From an uncultured Collinsella sp. (GTDB lineage Bacteria > Actinomycetota > Coriobacteriia > Coriobacteriales > Coriobacteriaceae), in assembly GCA_902479095.1 (NCBI GenBank), contig CABSNL010000031.1, positions 1 through 22,590 on the forward strand: a stretch of DNA of 22,590 nt, in the 5' to 3' direction. This document shows positions 15,045 to 22,521 of this stretch, piece by piece; position 1 is the first letter of the stretch; every line of letters starts with the position of its first letter. The notes beneath the pieces were generated by a model, which searched no databases, was not told the DNA's origin, and saw nothing but the letters and a program-made list of their open reading frames with translations. The position numbers were made by a program, and so were the translations under genes.

Positions 15045-15054
15045 GTTATAAAAC
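15045..15054. promoter_or_regulatory. GTTATAAAAC box upstream of cstA
   Basis: Second of three identical 10-mers in this window, all intergenic. Flanking bases extend it to CGTTATAAAACG. It lies 40 bases upstream of the assigned -35. Confidence 0.4.
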
Positions 15055-15101
15055 GCCATTGGCCTCGGACTTTACCCCACGACAGTTTTTGCATGAGAGA
15101 T

Positions 15102-15246
15102 GCCCCTGAGAGCCGCGGGAGCCGGGCGGCGCATATGAACTTTCCTGCTCTACAGTCCTGCGCAAGACGGAGAGCACATTAAGTGCTCTCCGGCTCGTGC
15201 GGAACTCGCGATAAACCTTGTATACGCCCGCCCGCTCCCGAGGGGC
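15102..15246 (-). repeat. Structured palindromic repeat, copy C
   Basis: The outer arms (15102-15141 and 15212-15246) share GCCCCT, CGGGAGC and GGGCGG blocks as imperfect inverted repeats. The centre is GGAGAGCAC-ATTAA-GTGCTCTCC (15169-15191). Read on the minus strand, the core from TTTATCGCGAGTTCCGCACG to GAAAGTTCATATGCG matches copy B. Base changes in the central stem are compensatory. Confidence 0.85.
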
Positions 15247-15258
15247 TCCCATCCCAAA

Positions 15259-15289
15259 TGCGGAGCAAAGCTCCGCACACCATCTTTTT
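15259..15289 (+). terminator. Terminator-like hairpin between repeats
   Basis: TGCGGAGC-AAA-GCTCCGCA (15259-15277) is followed after seven bases by a CTTTTTCTTT run. No plus-strand gene is known to end here, so its role is uncertain. Confidence 0.35.
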
Positions 15290-15386
15290 CTTTCAGCTAA
15301 AGCACGCCGGAAATTCGACGCAGCTGGCTAACCTTGCCGGACGTTGTCGACGCCAATCCGGCTCAGAAGCCGCATCGATACAGAAA

Positions 15387-15543
15387 GGTCCCCGGCGCTG
15401 CCCGGGCGCCAGCGGCCGCATATGAACTTTATCGCGAGTTCCGCACGAACAGGAGGCCACTTAATGTGGCCTCCGTCGTGAGCAGGACTGTAGAGCAGGA
15501 AAGTTCATATGCGGCCGCTGGCGCCCGGGCAGCGTCGGGGACC
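15387..15543 (+). repeat. Structured palindromic repeat, copy B
   Basis: The outer arms of 44 bases (15387-15430 and 15500-15543) are inverted repeats with a single mismatch. The core contains the stem GGAGGCCAC-TTAAT-GTGGCCTCC (15452-15474) extended by CACGA/TCGTG. The element ends 12 bases from the stop of the TsaD fusion gene and could form the 3' end of that transcript. Confidence 0.88.
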
Positions 15544-15555
15544 GCATCCGTACGA

Positions 15556-17940
15556 CTACAGCGTCATGTTTGGATCGGCGTCGACGTCGAACGGCGAGAT
15601 TTCGCCTCGGTCGAATTTACGGCGGGCGACCTCCGCGATCATGGCGGCGTTATCGGTGCAGGCAGACAAGGGCGGCACCGTTACGCGAATCCCCTGACGT
15701 CCAAGCTTCTTGATCATCATCTCGCGCAGATGCGGGTTGGCCGAGACGCCGCCGCCGATGCAGTATTCCTTGCATCCGGTAGCGTGCAATGCGTTTTTGG
15801 CCTTCTTGTACTGCACGTCAAAGACAGCTGCCTCAAACGAAGCCGCCAGATCGGGCAGGTGAATCGTGCGCCCGGCCTTGGTCTCCTGCTCGATGTAGAG
15901 CGTCACGGCCGTTTTAAGACCCGAAAGCGAGAAACGATAGTCTCCCCTGCTGTTAAGCGCACGGGGGAAATCGATCGCGCGGGGATTGCCCGTCTCGGCC
16001 AGCTTGGAAATGATGGGGCCACCGGGATAGCCCAGGCCCAGCGCCTTGGCCACCTTGTCGAAGGCCTCGCCCACGGCGTCGTCGAGCGTCTCACCGAGCA
16101 CCTCGTAGTCGCCCCATGCCTTTACGTGCACGAGCATGGTGTGCCCGCCCGAGACAAGCGTAAAGATAAACGGAGGCTTGAGGTCGGGCTGCGCCAACAG
16201 GTTGGCGAACAAGTGGCCCTCCAGATGATTGACGCACACGAGCGGCTTGCCGGCAGCATACGCAAAGCCCTTGGCAAAGGCGACACCCACCACCAGAGCA
16301 CCCACCAGGCCCGGACCTTGCGTCACGCCCACGGCGGCAAGCTCACTTGGCGCAATCGCCCCACCCTCAAGGCCAAGCGATGCCGCGGCATCCTCGAGCG
16401 CCGCATCTACGACACTCACAATCACCTCAACGTGCTTGCGCGAGGCGATCTCGGGCACCACGCCGCCAAAGCGGGCGTGAAAATCAATCTGTGTCGACAC
16501 CTGGTTGGCCAGCATATTGCCATCCGCATCGATAATCGCCACGGCCGTCTCGTCACAGGAACTCTCGATAGCGAGCACTAGGCGACGGCGCTCAATTTCA
16601 GCGCGCTCCTCAACGGTTCGCTCGGGCGCAGGCAGCGGCCATACACGCTGCTCAGCCGCCGTCGGCTCGGGCGAAGCGTTGTCGACCGGGAGCACCAAGG
16701 GCAGCGCCGCCGTCATGACGATGGCATCTTTGCCAACACCGTAGTAACCGCGGCGACGGCCAGCCTCGGTAAAGCCCAGAGCGTTATAAAGCGCAATCGC
16801 TCCCTCGTTACCGTCCTCGACCTCGAGCGAAGCCGTGGTGCAGCCGAGCATCTGGGCATCATAGCTCACATGCGACAGCAGCTTGCGGGCAATGCCCTCA
16901 CGGCGATGTGCCGGGTCGACGGCGACATCCAGAATCTGCACATCACCGTCCACGACCATACCGCCGGCAAGGCCCAGCAGCTTGCCGTCGTCGTGTGCCA
17001 CCCACCAACTACGCGGCGCAGCGACGTCCTCGCCCAGTTCGGACAGGAACATGCCCGGCGTCCACGCCTCGTGTCCGGCGCCTTCAAAGCAGACAGCCTC
17101 CAGCGCGCTCGCGCCCTCGGCATCCGCCGCGCCCATGGGACGGAACTGCAGATGGCGACCGGCGAGTTCATCGGCAACGCCCGTAATTTCACTCTGCGCA
17201 CTCTCGGCAAGACCAAGACGCTTGCGCTCGTTTTCCTCGGCATCCGAAAGGCGCGTGTAAATCGGCAAGACGCGGGCCGGATCGCCGTCACCCGCAGCGT
17301 GTGCGAGCAGCAAGCCCTCGCCCGAAGGCCACCACAGGTCGCGCTCCATGCAGCGGGCGGCCTCGTCCTCACCCAGCAGCTTGCCATAGCGCACGAGACC
17401 GTCACCGGTCAGCTGAACCTGGTCCCAGTCCGCCGCTTGGCGCCACTCATCGAGCGCCACGGCGGCCTTGACCACGTGTTCGCGCTCAAATTGACGCTCG
17501 GGACCCTCATCGACCAGCATATACAGCGCCGGATATACCTCGCCGCGCATAGCATCGGCCAAGATACCAAGCTTGCCGCGCACGCCAGCCTTCCACGCCG
17601 TCCAAGCGCAAGCGTCGAGCGTCGACACGCCCAGCAGCGGAACATTGGCACCGCGCGCGAGGCCCTTGGCAGTGGAGATGCCGATGCGCACACCCGTAAA
17701 CGACCCCGGGCCGCGGCCGACCACGTAGCAACCAACATCGCTGCGATCCAGACCGGCTTGAGCCAGCACGCCATCAACAGTATTCACGAGTTCAACGTTG
17801 GCGTGACGGCGACACATATGGTCGCCACTCACGAGCTTCGTCTCGCCCGTCTGCCCATCAATCCAGCTTGCCGCGCAGGCAAGCATGTCGGTCGAAGTAT
17901 CGAGCGCCACCACCAGCGCGTTGTCGTTATGCAAGCTCAT
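15556..17940 (-). CDS. Trifunctional fusion TsaB-RimI-TsaD
   Basis: This 794-residue cytosolic protein joins three enzymes normally separate. Residues 1 to about 250 are TsaB (ALDTSTDMLACA, GRGPGSFTGVRIGISTAKGL). Residues about 262-410 are a RimI-like GNAT acetyltransferase (LDVAVDPAHRREGIARKLL, LYNALGFTEAGRRRGYY). Residues about 452-794 are TsaD (LAIESSCDETAVAI, the metal-binding HLEGH at His572/His576, VSGGHTML, GGGVSANPHLR). TsaD with TsaB and TsaE transfers threonylcarbamoyl to A37 of ANN-decoding tRNAs; RimI acetylates ribosomal protein S18 in E. coli. The start at ATG 17940 overlaps the end of tsaE by 14 bases; an upstream in-frame ATG at 17958 is less likely. All active-site motifs look intact. 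The stop lies beside repeat copy B. Confidence 0.95.
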   Translation of the reverse strand: MSLHNDNALVVALDTSTDMLACAASWIDGQTGETKLVSGDHMCRRHANVELVNTVDGVLAQAGLDRSDVGCYVVGRGPGSFTGVRIGISTAKGLARGANVPLLGVSTLDACAWTAWKAGVRGKLGILADAMRGEVYPALYMLVDEGPERQFEREHVVKAAVALDEWRQAADWDQVQLTGDGLVRYGKLLGEDEAARCMERDLWWPSGEGLLLAHAAGDGDPARVLPIYTRLSDAEENERKRLGLAESAQSEITGVADELAGRHLQFRPMGAADAEGASALEAVCFEGAGHEAWTPGMFLSELGEDVAAPRSWWVAHDDGKLLGLAGGMVVDGDVQILDVAVDPAHRREGIARKLLSHVSYDAQMLGCTTASLEVEDGNEGAIALYNALGFTEAGRRRGYYGVGKDAIVMTAALPLVLPVDNASPEPTAAEQRVWPLPAPERTVEERAEIERRRLVLAIESSCDETAVAIIDADGNMLANQVSTQIDFHARFGGVVPEIASRKHVEVIVSVVDAALEDAAASLGLEGGAIAPSELAAVGVTQGPGLVGALVVGVAFAKGFAYAAGKPLVCVNHLEGHLFANLLAQPDLKPPFIFTLVSGGHTMLVHVKAWGDYEVLGETLDDAVGEAFDKVAKALGLGYPGGPIISKLAETGNPRAIDFPRALNSRGDYRFSLSGLKTAVTLYIEQETKAGRTIHLPDLAASFEAAVFDVQYKKAKNALHATGCKEYCIGGGVSANPHLREMMIKKLGRQGIRVTVPPLSACTDNAAMIAEVARRKFDRGEISPFDVDADPNMTL

Positions 17941-18433
17941 CTTGTACAGCCTTATCAATCAAATGGGAAAGCTCCATTGCGCGGTCACCGTGCGCCTCGA
18001 GCGTTATCGTTCGCACATCGCTGTCGCCCTCATCACGCTTGAGCGTCACCGAAAGATACTCATCCGTCAGCTCGTCCTGGAATTGTTCGCCCCATTCCAG
18101 CAGGCAAGCACCCTCATAGCCCAGCACATCGAAAATGCCCGTATCCTCGAGCTCGTAGGCATGCTCCAGGCGGTATAGATCAAAGTGAAACAGCGGAATA
18201 CGGCCTTGATCGTGAACGGCCATGAGCGCAAACGTAGGGCTCGTAACCATATGCCCATCGCCCAGCCCGCGCGAGACGCCCTTGGTAAAGTGAGTTTTGC
18301 CCACTCCCAGGCCACCGGTCAGGATGAGCACATCGCCGTCCTCAAGGCACGGTGCAATTAGCTCGCCAAAGTACTCCGTATCGGCAGCGCAAGTCGTTTT
18401 GTAAGTACCTACCCCCAGGCGCTCCAGGGACAT
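17927..18433 (-). CDS. tsaE: tRNA threonylcarbamoyladenosine biosynthesis ATPase TsaE
   Basis: This 168-residue P-loop ATPase powers the t6A cycle together with TsaB and TsaD. Walker A is GGLGVGKTHFTKG near residues 40-52. The family motifs TSPTFALM and FHFDLYRLE follow, and LEWGEQF matches the conserved C-terminal WGE segment. Length is typical. AAGGAG stands 6 bases before the ATG. Its 3' end overlaps the start of the TsaB-RimI-TsaD gene by 14 bases, so all t6A late-step partners are translated in a coupled unit. Confidence 0.95.
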   Translation of the reverse strand: MSLERLGVGTYKTTCAADTEYFGELIAPCLEDGDVLILTGGLGVGKTHFTKGVSRGLGDGHMVTSPTFALMAVHDQGRIPLFHFDLYRLEHAYELEDTGIFDVLGYEGACLLEWGEQFQDELTDEYLSVTLKRDEGDSDVRTITLEAHGDRAMELSHLIDKAVQDELA

Positions 18434-18445
18434 ATATGCTCCTTA

Positions 18446-19066
18446 TTATTCCGAGGCGTCCTCTGGTGCGGGATGTCGCTCCAGATAGTCGCCCAGCATC
18501 TTAAAGTCTTCCTCCAGCAGTTCCTGCCACGCCGGATTGCGTAGCGCTGCTGCCGGATGGAACGTGGGCATTACTACAAAATGCCCCATCTGGTGGAACC
18601 TGCCGCGCAGCTTAGTAATGCCAATCTCGGTCTTAAGCACAAAGTGCGTCGCGGGGTTGCCGAGCGTCACGATAATATCGGGCCAGATGCTTCGAATCTG
18701 CTCACGCAAAAACGGCGAGCAAGCCAGCACTTCCTCGGGACGTGGATTGCGGTTTCCCGGCGGGCGGCACTTAAGCACGTTGGCAATGTAGACGTCTTCG
18801 CGTTTGAGCCCCGCCAGCGACAAAATGCCGTTGAGGTCCTCGCCTGCCGCCCCCACAAAGGGCTCGCCCTGCAAATCCTCATTGCGGCCCGGCGCCTCGC
18901 CAATAAACATCACACGAGCGCGGGGGTTTCCCACGCCAAACACGATATTGTGACGCGACTGGTAGAGCTGGCAGAGGTGACAATCGCCCAGAACGGCCTC
19001 AATTTCCTCGAGTGCGACCTCACGTGGCGCCTGATGGGTATGGCCGGGGATGTGCATGACGCCCAT
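18446..19066 (-). CDS. Uracil-DNA glycosylase, family 4 (UDGa, Fe-S type)
   Basis: This 206-residue DNA-repair enzyme excises uracil from DNA. Motif A is GEAPGRNEDLQGEPFVG and motif B is TFHPAAAL. Cysteines in CHLC, KCRPPGNRNP and LACSPF occupy the positions of the four 4Fe-4S ligands. The GEAPG form and the absence of a KRRIH insertion point to family 4 rather than UdgX. AGGAG, overlapping the alr stop, lies 5 bases before the ATG at 19066. It sits 8 bases after alr and 12 bases before tsaE, inside the operon. Confidence 0.93.
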   Translation of the reverse strand: MGVMHIPGHTHQAPREVALEEIEAVLGDCHLCQLYQSRHNIVFGVGNPRARVMFIGEAPGRNEDLQGEPFVGAAGEDLNGILSLAGLKREDVYIANVLKCRPPGNRNPRPEEVLACSPFLREQIRSIWPDIIVTLGNPATHFVLKTEIGITKLRGRFHQMGHFVVMPTFHPAAALRNPAWQELLEEDFKMLGDYLERHPAPEDASE

Positions 19067-19074
19067 AGCGGCTC

Positions 19075-20220
19075 CTACACGTAGACTTTGTCGAGACGCA
19101 TGCCAAAGCCGCAGGCGACCTCGTAGTTAATCGTTCCGCGCAGTCGGGCCATCTCGTCCATAGTGATCTCGGCATCGCCATCGCGGCCGACAATGATCAT
19201 CTCGTCACCATACTCGGCCTCGGGAATCTCGTGTGCCGGGTTGGACTGAATGGCGACCATAAACTGGTCCATGCAGATATTGCCAACCTGATGCAGGCGC
19301 TCGCCGCGATACAGCACATCCATACGATTGGAAAGCGTACGCGATAGGCCATCGGCATAACCGATCGGCAGCGTGCAGATCTGAACGCGCGTACGCGGTA
19401 CGCGGTAGGTAAAACCGTAGCCCACGCCCTCACCCATCGCAGGGTGTGCCACGCGCGTCACACGCGCATGGACGCTCATAACGGGATCAAGCTGCATCAC
19501 GCGGCCACTCAGCTCGCACGGCTGCATGCCATACAAGCCAACGCCGGCGCGAATCATATCAAAATGCATCGAGGGGTCGAGCATCGAGGACGGTGTGTTG
19601 GCGCAGTGCACGATACCGCACTCAAAACCCGCATCCTTAATGGCCTGAACGGCCTCGGTAAAGCGCTGACACTGCAGCTTGTAGTCCCAACCCGAAGGCT
19701 CATCGGCCGTGGCAAAGTGCGTAAATACGCCGTCGCACTGAATACCGCGATGGAAATTAATACCGCGGACAAAGTCGAGCACCTGCGTGTAGTGAACGCC
19801 GATACGATTCATGCCCGTCTCGATGGCGAGATGATACTTGCCCACTTTGCCCGCCGCGACGGCACATTCGCCATACGCAAGAGCAAAGTCAGACGTATAG
19901 ACCGAGGGCATGATATCAAACTCGAGCAACGTCGGAATGGCCTCGATAGGCGGCTCGCTTAGGATGAGGATGGGTTTCGTAATCCCGCCCTGTCGGAGCT
20001 CAACGCCCTCGTTAACCGTCGCCACGGCAAACATGTCGGCACCGGCCGAATACATGATCTTGGCGCACTCAACAGCTCCATGGCCATAAGCATCGGCCTT
20101 GACCACGCAGCACAGGCGCTGACGTGGATTCAGCAAGTTCTTGTAGGCCCTCGTGTTACGACGGAGCGCCCCACGGTCGATCTCGACCCAGGACCAGCGC
20201 GTCAAATCGGCTTTATTCAT
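19075..20220 (-). CDS. alr: Alanine racemase
   Basis: This 381-residue PLP enzyme converts L- to D-alanine for peptidoglycan. The PLP lysine is Lys41 in VVKADAYGHG. Other family segments are ETGMNRIGV, HCANTPSS, MIRAGVGLYG, GVGYGFTYR, which carries the catalytic tyrosine region, and LPIGYADGLSR. The length is normal. The start lies 2 bases after the nnr stop, so translation is probably coupled. alr, nnr and acpS are commonly neighbours in Gram-positive genomes. Confidence 0.97.
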   Translation of the reverse strand: MNKADLTRWSWVEIDRGALRRNTRAYKNLLNPRQRLCCVVKADAYGHGAVECAKIMYSAGADMFAVATVNEGVELRQGGITKPILILSEPPIEAIPTLLEFDIMPSVYTSDFALAYGECAVAAGKVGKYHLAIETGMNRIGVHYTQVLDFVRGINFHRGIQCDGVFTHFATADEPSGWDYKLQCQRFTEAVQAIKDAGFECGIVHCANTPSSMLDPSMHFDMIRAGVGLYGMQPCELSGRVMQLDPVMSVHARVTRVAHPAMGEGVGYGFTYRVPRTRVQICTLPIGYADGLSRTLSNRMDVLYRGERLHQVGNICMDQFMVAIQSNPAHEIPEAEYGDEMIIVGRDGDAEITMDEMARLRGTINYEVACGFGMRLDKVYV

Positions 20221-20222
20221 GA

Positions 20223-21839
20223 TTAGTCATCCGACCCTTCGTCCATGATTCCCAGATCTTCGAGCGCATCCTTTGCCGCCAGCTCCATGGCAGGACCGAT
20301 CAAGTCGATAAGATCGGTCGCGATAACGCTCTTCTCACCATACTCCATCGCCGCGGCAAAACCGGCGTAGCTGTGAAGTGCGACGGCGTACGAATACAGC
20401 AACTCCCAACGATCCATCTCGTCGCGCATGGTGGCAAGCGTGCCGGCCAAAATACCCGCGAGAACATCACCCGAACCGGCAGTTGCTAGAGAAGCCGGAC
20501 CCGAGAGCGGCAGCAACACACGCTCAACGCCACAGATAGCCGTCGTCGGCCCCTTGGCAATGACCACCAGATTGTCGGAGCCTGCAGCCCAGACAACCTT
20601 CTGCGCGGCCGCAATCGCGGTACCAAGGTCGTTCACCTCGTCACCGGCAACCAGACGCGAAAGCTCACGATAGTGCGGCGTCATAACCAACGGCTGCTCG
20701 CGACGATACATCTCGGGATTACTATCAATACCGTCAATGGCAATCTTAGCAAGGCAGTTGAGTGCATCGGCGTCCAAAATAAGCGGCACATCAAGCTCGA
20801 GCAAGCCCGAAACCACCTGCATAGCGCCGGCAGATGTCGTCATACCGGGACCGCACAGTACGCAGCTGTACTTCTTTGCAATCTCGCACACCGTCATGCG
20901 CGCAGCGGCGCCAAAGGAGCCGCGGGAATCAGACGGAATAGCAAAGACGGGAATCGAAGGAAGTGCCATGCGAATAAGATTGGCGCAGGCGTCAGGAGCC
21001 GCGACTGCCACGTAACCAGCACCCGCGCGAGCTGCAGACTTGGCCGCCATAATGGCAGCACCAGGATATTGCGCAGATCCGGCGACAATAAGCACAGAGC
21101 CACGGGAATACTTATCGATATTCGTAGGTAGTGGAGCAAAGTAATCAACTAAGTCACCGGGCTCGACAATCTCGGCGGCGTGGTCGACATCATCGATGAC
21201 CTCGTCAAGACGGTCGTAAAGATTGCCGCAGATCAAATCGCCAGCATACTCAGGGCCATCGGCGCTATACAAACCAATCTTGGGCGCAATCATTGTCACC
21301 GTATGCTCGGCACGAATGCAGTCGTCATCAACAACGCCCGTCTCGGCATTCAGGCCCGAGGGGACATCAATGGATACGACACAGTCGGCGCATTCATTGA
21401 CCGTAGGAATCCAGATGGAGAACGGCGCACGCAGATTCCCGTGAAAACCGGTACCAAAAATGGCATCGACAACAACATCGGCCTTATCGATCAAAACCTC
21501 GAGTTCATCACGCGAGGGGCCGACGCAAACGTGCACATCGCGGCCGGCAGTACGACGAGCAACATGACGTGCCAGAGCAGCAGGAATCTCATCCGGTTCA
21601 ACCGGAGAAACGATATCCACGTCCACACCCTTATGGCTCAGGATATCGGCGGCAACCCAACCGTCGCCGCCATTATTACCAAAACCGACCAGAACGAGAA
21701 CCCGATCGGGATTGAGCTTCAAGACCTCGTTGGCGGCAAACTCACCCGCTAGCTCCATAAGCTCGGCCTTCGAAGTCCCTTCGCGTTCGATGATATCCTC
21801 GAGACGAACGACTTCTTCGGTACTCAAAACCGGTTTCAT
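20223..21839 (-). CDS. nnr: Bifunctional NAD(P)H-hydrate epimerase / ADP-dependent NAD(P)H-hydrate dehydratase
   Basis: This 538-residue enzyme repairs hydrated NAD(P)H. The N-terminal half is the YjeF_N epimerase (LVGFGNNGGDGWVAADIL, DAIFGTGFHG, SIDVPSGLNAETG). The C-terminal half is the ribokinase-like ADP-dependent dehydratase (SRGSVLIVAGSAQYPGAA, VLCGPGMTT, ILDADALN, TAGSGDVLAGILAG). Both are full length and in the usual order. The ATG directly follows the acpS TAG with no gap. The name nnr follows the usual bifunctional-enzyme symbol. Confidence 0.96.
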   Translation of the reverse strand: MKPVLSTEEVVRLEDIIEREGTSKAELMELAGEFAANEVLKLNPDRVLVLVGFGNNGGDGWVAADILSHKGVDVDIVSPVEPDEIPAALARHVARRTAGRDVHVCVGPSRDELEVLIDKADVVVDAIFGTGFHGNLRAPFSIWIPTVNECADCVVSIDVPSGLNAETGVVDDDCIRAEHTVTMIAPKIGLYSADGPEYAGDLICGNLYDRLDEVIDDVDHAAEIVEPGDLVDYFAPLPTNIDKYSRGSVLIVAGSAQYPGAAIMAAKSAARAGAGYVAVAAPDACANLIRMALPSIPVFAIPSDSRGSFGAAARMTVCEIAKKYSCVLCGPGMTTSAGAMQVVSGLLELDVPLILDADALNCLAKIAIDGIDSNPEMYRREQPLVMTPHYRELSRLVAGDEVNDLGTAIAAAQKVVWAAGSDNLVVIAKGPTTAICGVERVLLPLSGPASLATAGSGDVLAGILAGTLATMRDEMDRWELLYSYAVALHSYAGFAAAMEYGEKSVIATDLIDLIGPAMELAAKDALEDLGIMDEGSDD

Positions 21840-22379
21840 CTATGCTCCTAGCGTATCTTGCGAAGCATCGCCCAGGTGCTCCGTCAATGCTGAATTCTGC
21901 AGCTGCTCAAGCTCATCTAAAACAGAGCGAGCCTCTTTAAATGTCTGCGCAACGCGTTTCTTGGTGCTCACCTTTTCATCTTTTGGCTTAGGCCGAGCAT
22001 CTTCGGTAATCGCGATGGCATTCGCAACGGCTAAGTCTCCTGTAAGCGTAATGGAAAGAGCGACCTCAACAACACCAAGCTCATGAGCGATCTCGAGTGC
22101 ACGGCCCGAAAGCAGCGCCTTCGGTTTGCCGAGTTTATCACGCGTTACCGAAACATCCTTGCGACCAACGCCTTGACTAAAACCCGTGCCGAGAGCTTTA
22201 AGCACCGCCTCGCGCGAAGCAAAGCGGCTCGCATAGTGAGCAGCGGGACGCGATGATGCATCGCAATACGCACGCTCTTCTTCGGTAAACACACGCCGAG
22301 CAAACGACGGCGTCTTTTCAAGAATTGATTTCATGCGGGAAATCTCGACGATATCAACGCCGATACCAGCTTCAGCCAT
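21840..22379 (-). CDS. acpS: Holo-[acyl-carrier-protein] synthase with C-terminal extension
   Basis: This enzyme transfers phosphopantetheine from CoA to acyl carrier protein. The family motifs are GIGVDIVEISRM near the N-terminus, with the Mg-binding Asp, and RFASREAVLKALGTG with the conserved Glu and Lys. The start is the ATG at 22379, preceded by an ideal GGAGGTG; an in-frame ATG at 22391 lies upstream of that SD. The protein has 179 residues against the usual 120-130. The extra 50 residues after TGDLAVANAIAI are charged and probably helical (KPKDEKVSTKKRV ... LDELEQLQ). First gene of the six-gene operon. Confidence 0.95.
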   Translation of the reverse strand: MAEAGIGVDIVEISRMKSILEKTPSFARRVFTEEERAYCDASSRPAAHYASRFASREAVLKALGTGFSQGVGRKDVSVTRDKLGKPKALLSGRALEIAHELGVVEVALSITLTGDLAVANAIAITEDARPKPKDEKVSTKKRVAQTFKEARSVLDELEQLQNSALTEHLGDASQDTLGA

Positions 22380-22408
22380 GTTCACCTCCATATCGCACAG
22401 ACTAAGTT

Positions 22409-22454
22409 ATTGTAGCCCGTTCACAGAAGATGCGACAAACGAGGGTTATAAAAC
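22409..22454 (-). promoter_or_regulatory. Operon promoter upstream of acpS with GTTATAAAAC box
   Basis: On the minus strand, -35 TTGTCG (22433-22438) and -10 TACAAT (22409-22414) are 18 bases apart, with a start about 22 bases before the ATG. The third GTTATAAAAC copy (22445-22454) lies 6 bases upstream of the -35. No other promoter is evident before tsaB-rimI-tsaD, so the operon probably starts here. Confidence 0.55.
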
Positions 22455-22488
22455 ACAGCTACTATGTGAGACAAAAGCCCGTAAACGC

Positions 22489-22518
22489 AAAAAAGGGGGA
22501 GGCCGCGAGGCCTCCCCC
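22489..22518 (-). terminator. Terminator of a gene entering from the right edge
   Basis: GGGGGAGGCC and GGCCTCCCCC form a perfect 10-bp stem with a 4-base loop (22495-22518). On the minus strand it is followed by TTTTTT, so it ends transcription coming from beyond 22590. Confidence 0.85.
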
Positions 22519-22521
22519 TTC

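Larger units (their letters stand above)
14735..15555. other. 820-base intergenic region: cstA leader/promoter plus two structured repeats
   Basis: No ordinary gene is seen. The left part (14735-15004) is the regulatory leader and promoter of the transporter. The middle and right parts carry repeat copies C (15102-15246) and B (15387-15543), with a short terminator-like hairpin between them. The 60- to 80-codon frames here are translations of the repeats, not genes. Confidence 0.75.

Noticed and set aside
15046..15252. Short minus-strand frame containing YREFRTSRRALN
   Set aside because: It translates repeat copy C; the related frame over copy B has similar residues only because the DNA repeats. 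The compensatory stem changes point to RNA/DNA structure, not protein.
16870..18042. Plus-strand open frame of 390 codons opposite the TsaB-RimI part
   Set aside because: The minus strand carries unmistakable TsaB and GNAT motifs; the frame is a shadow.
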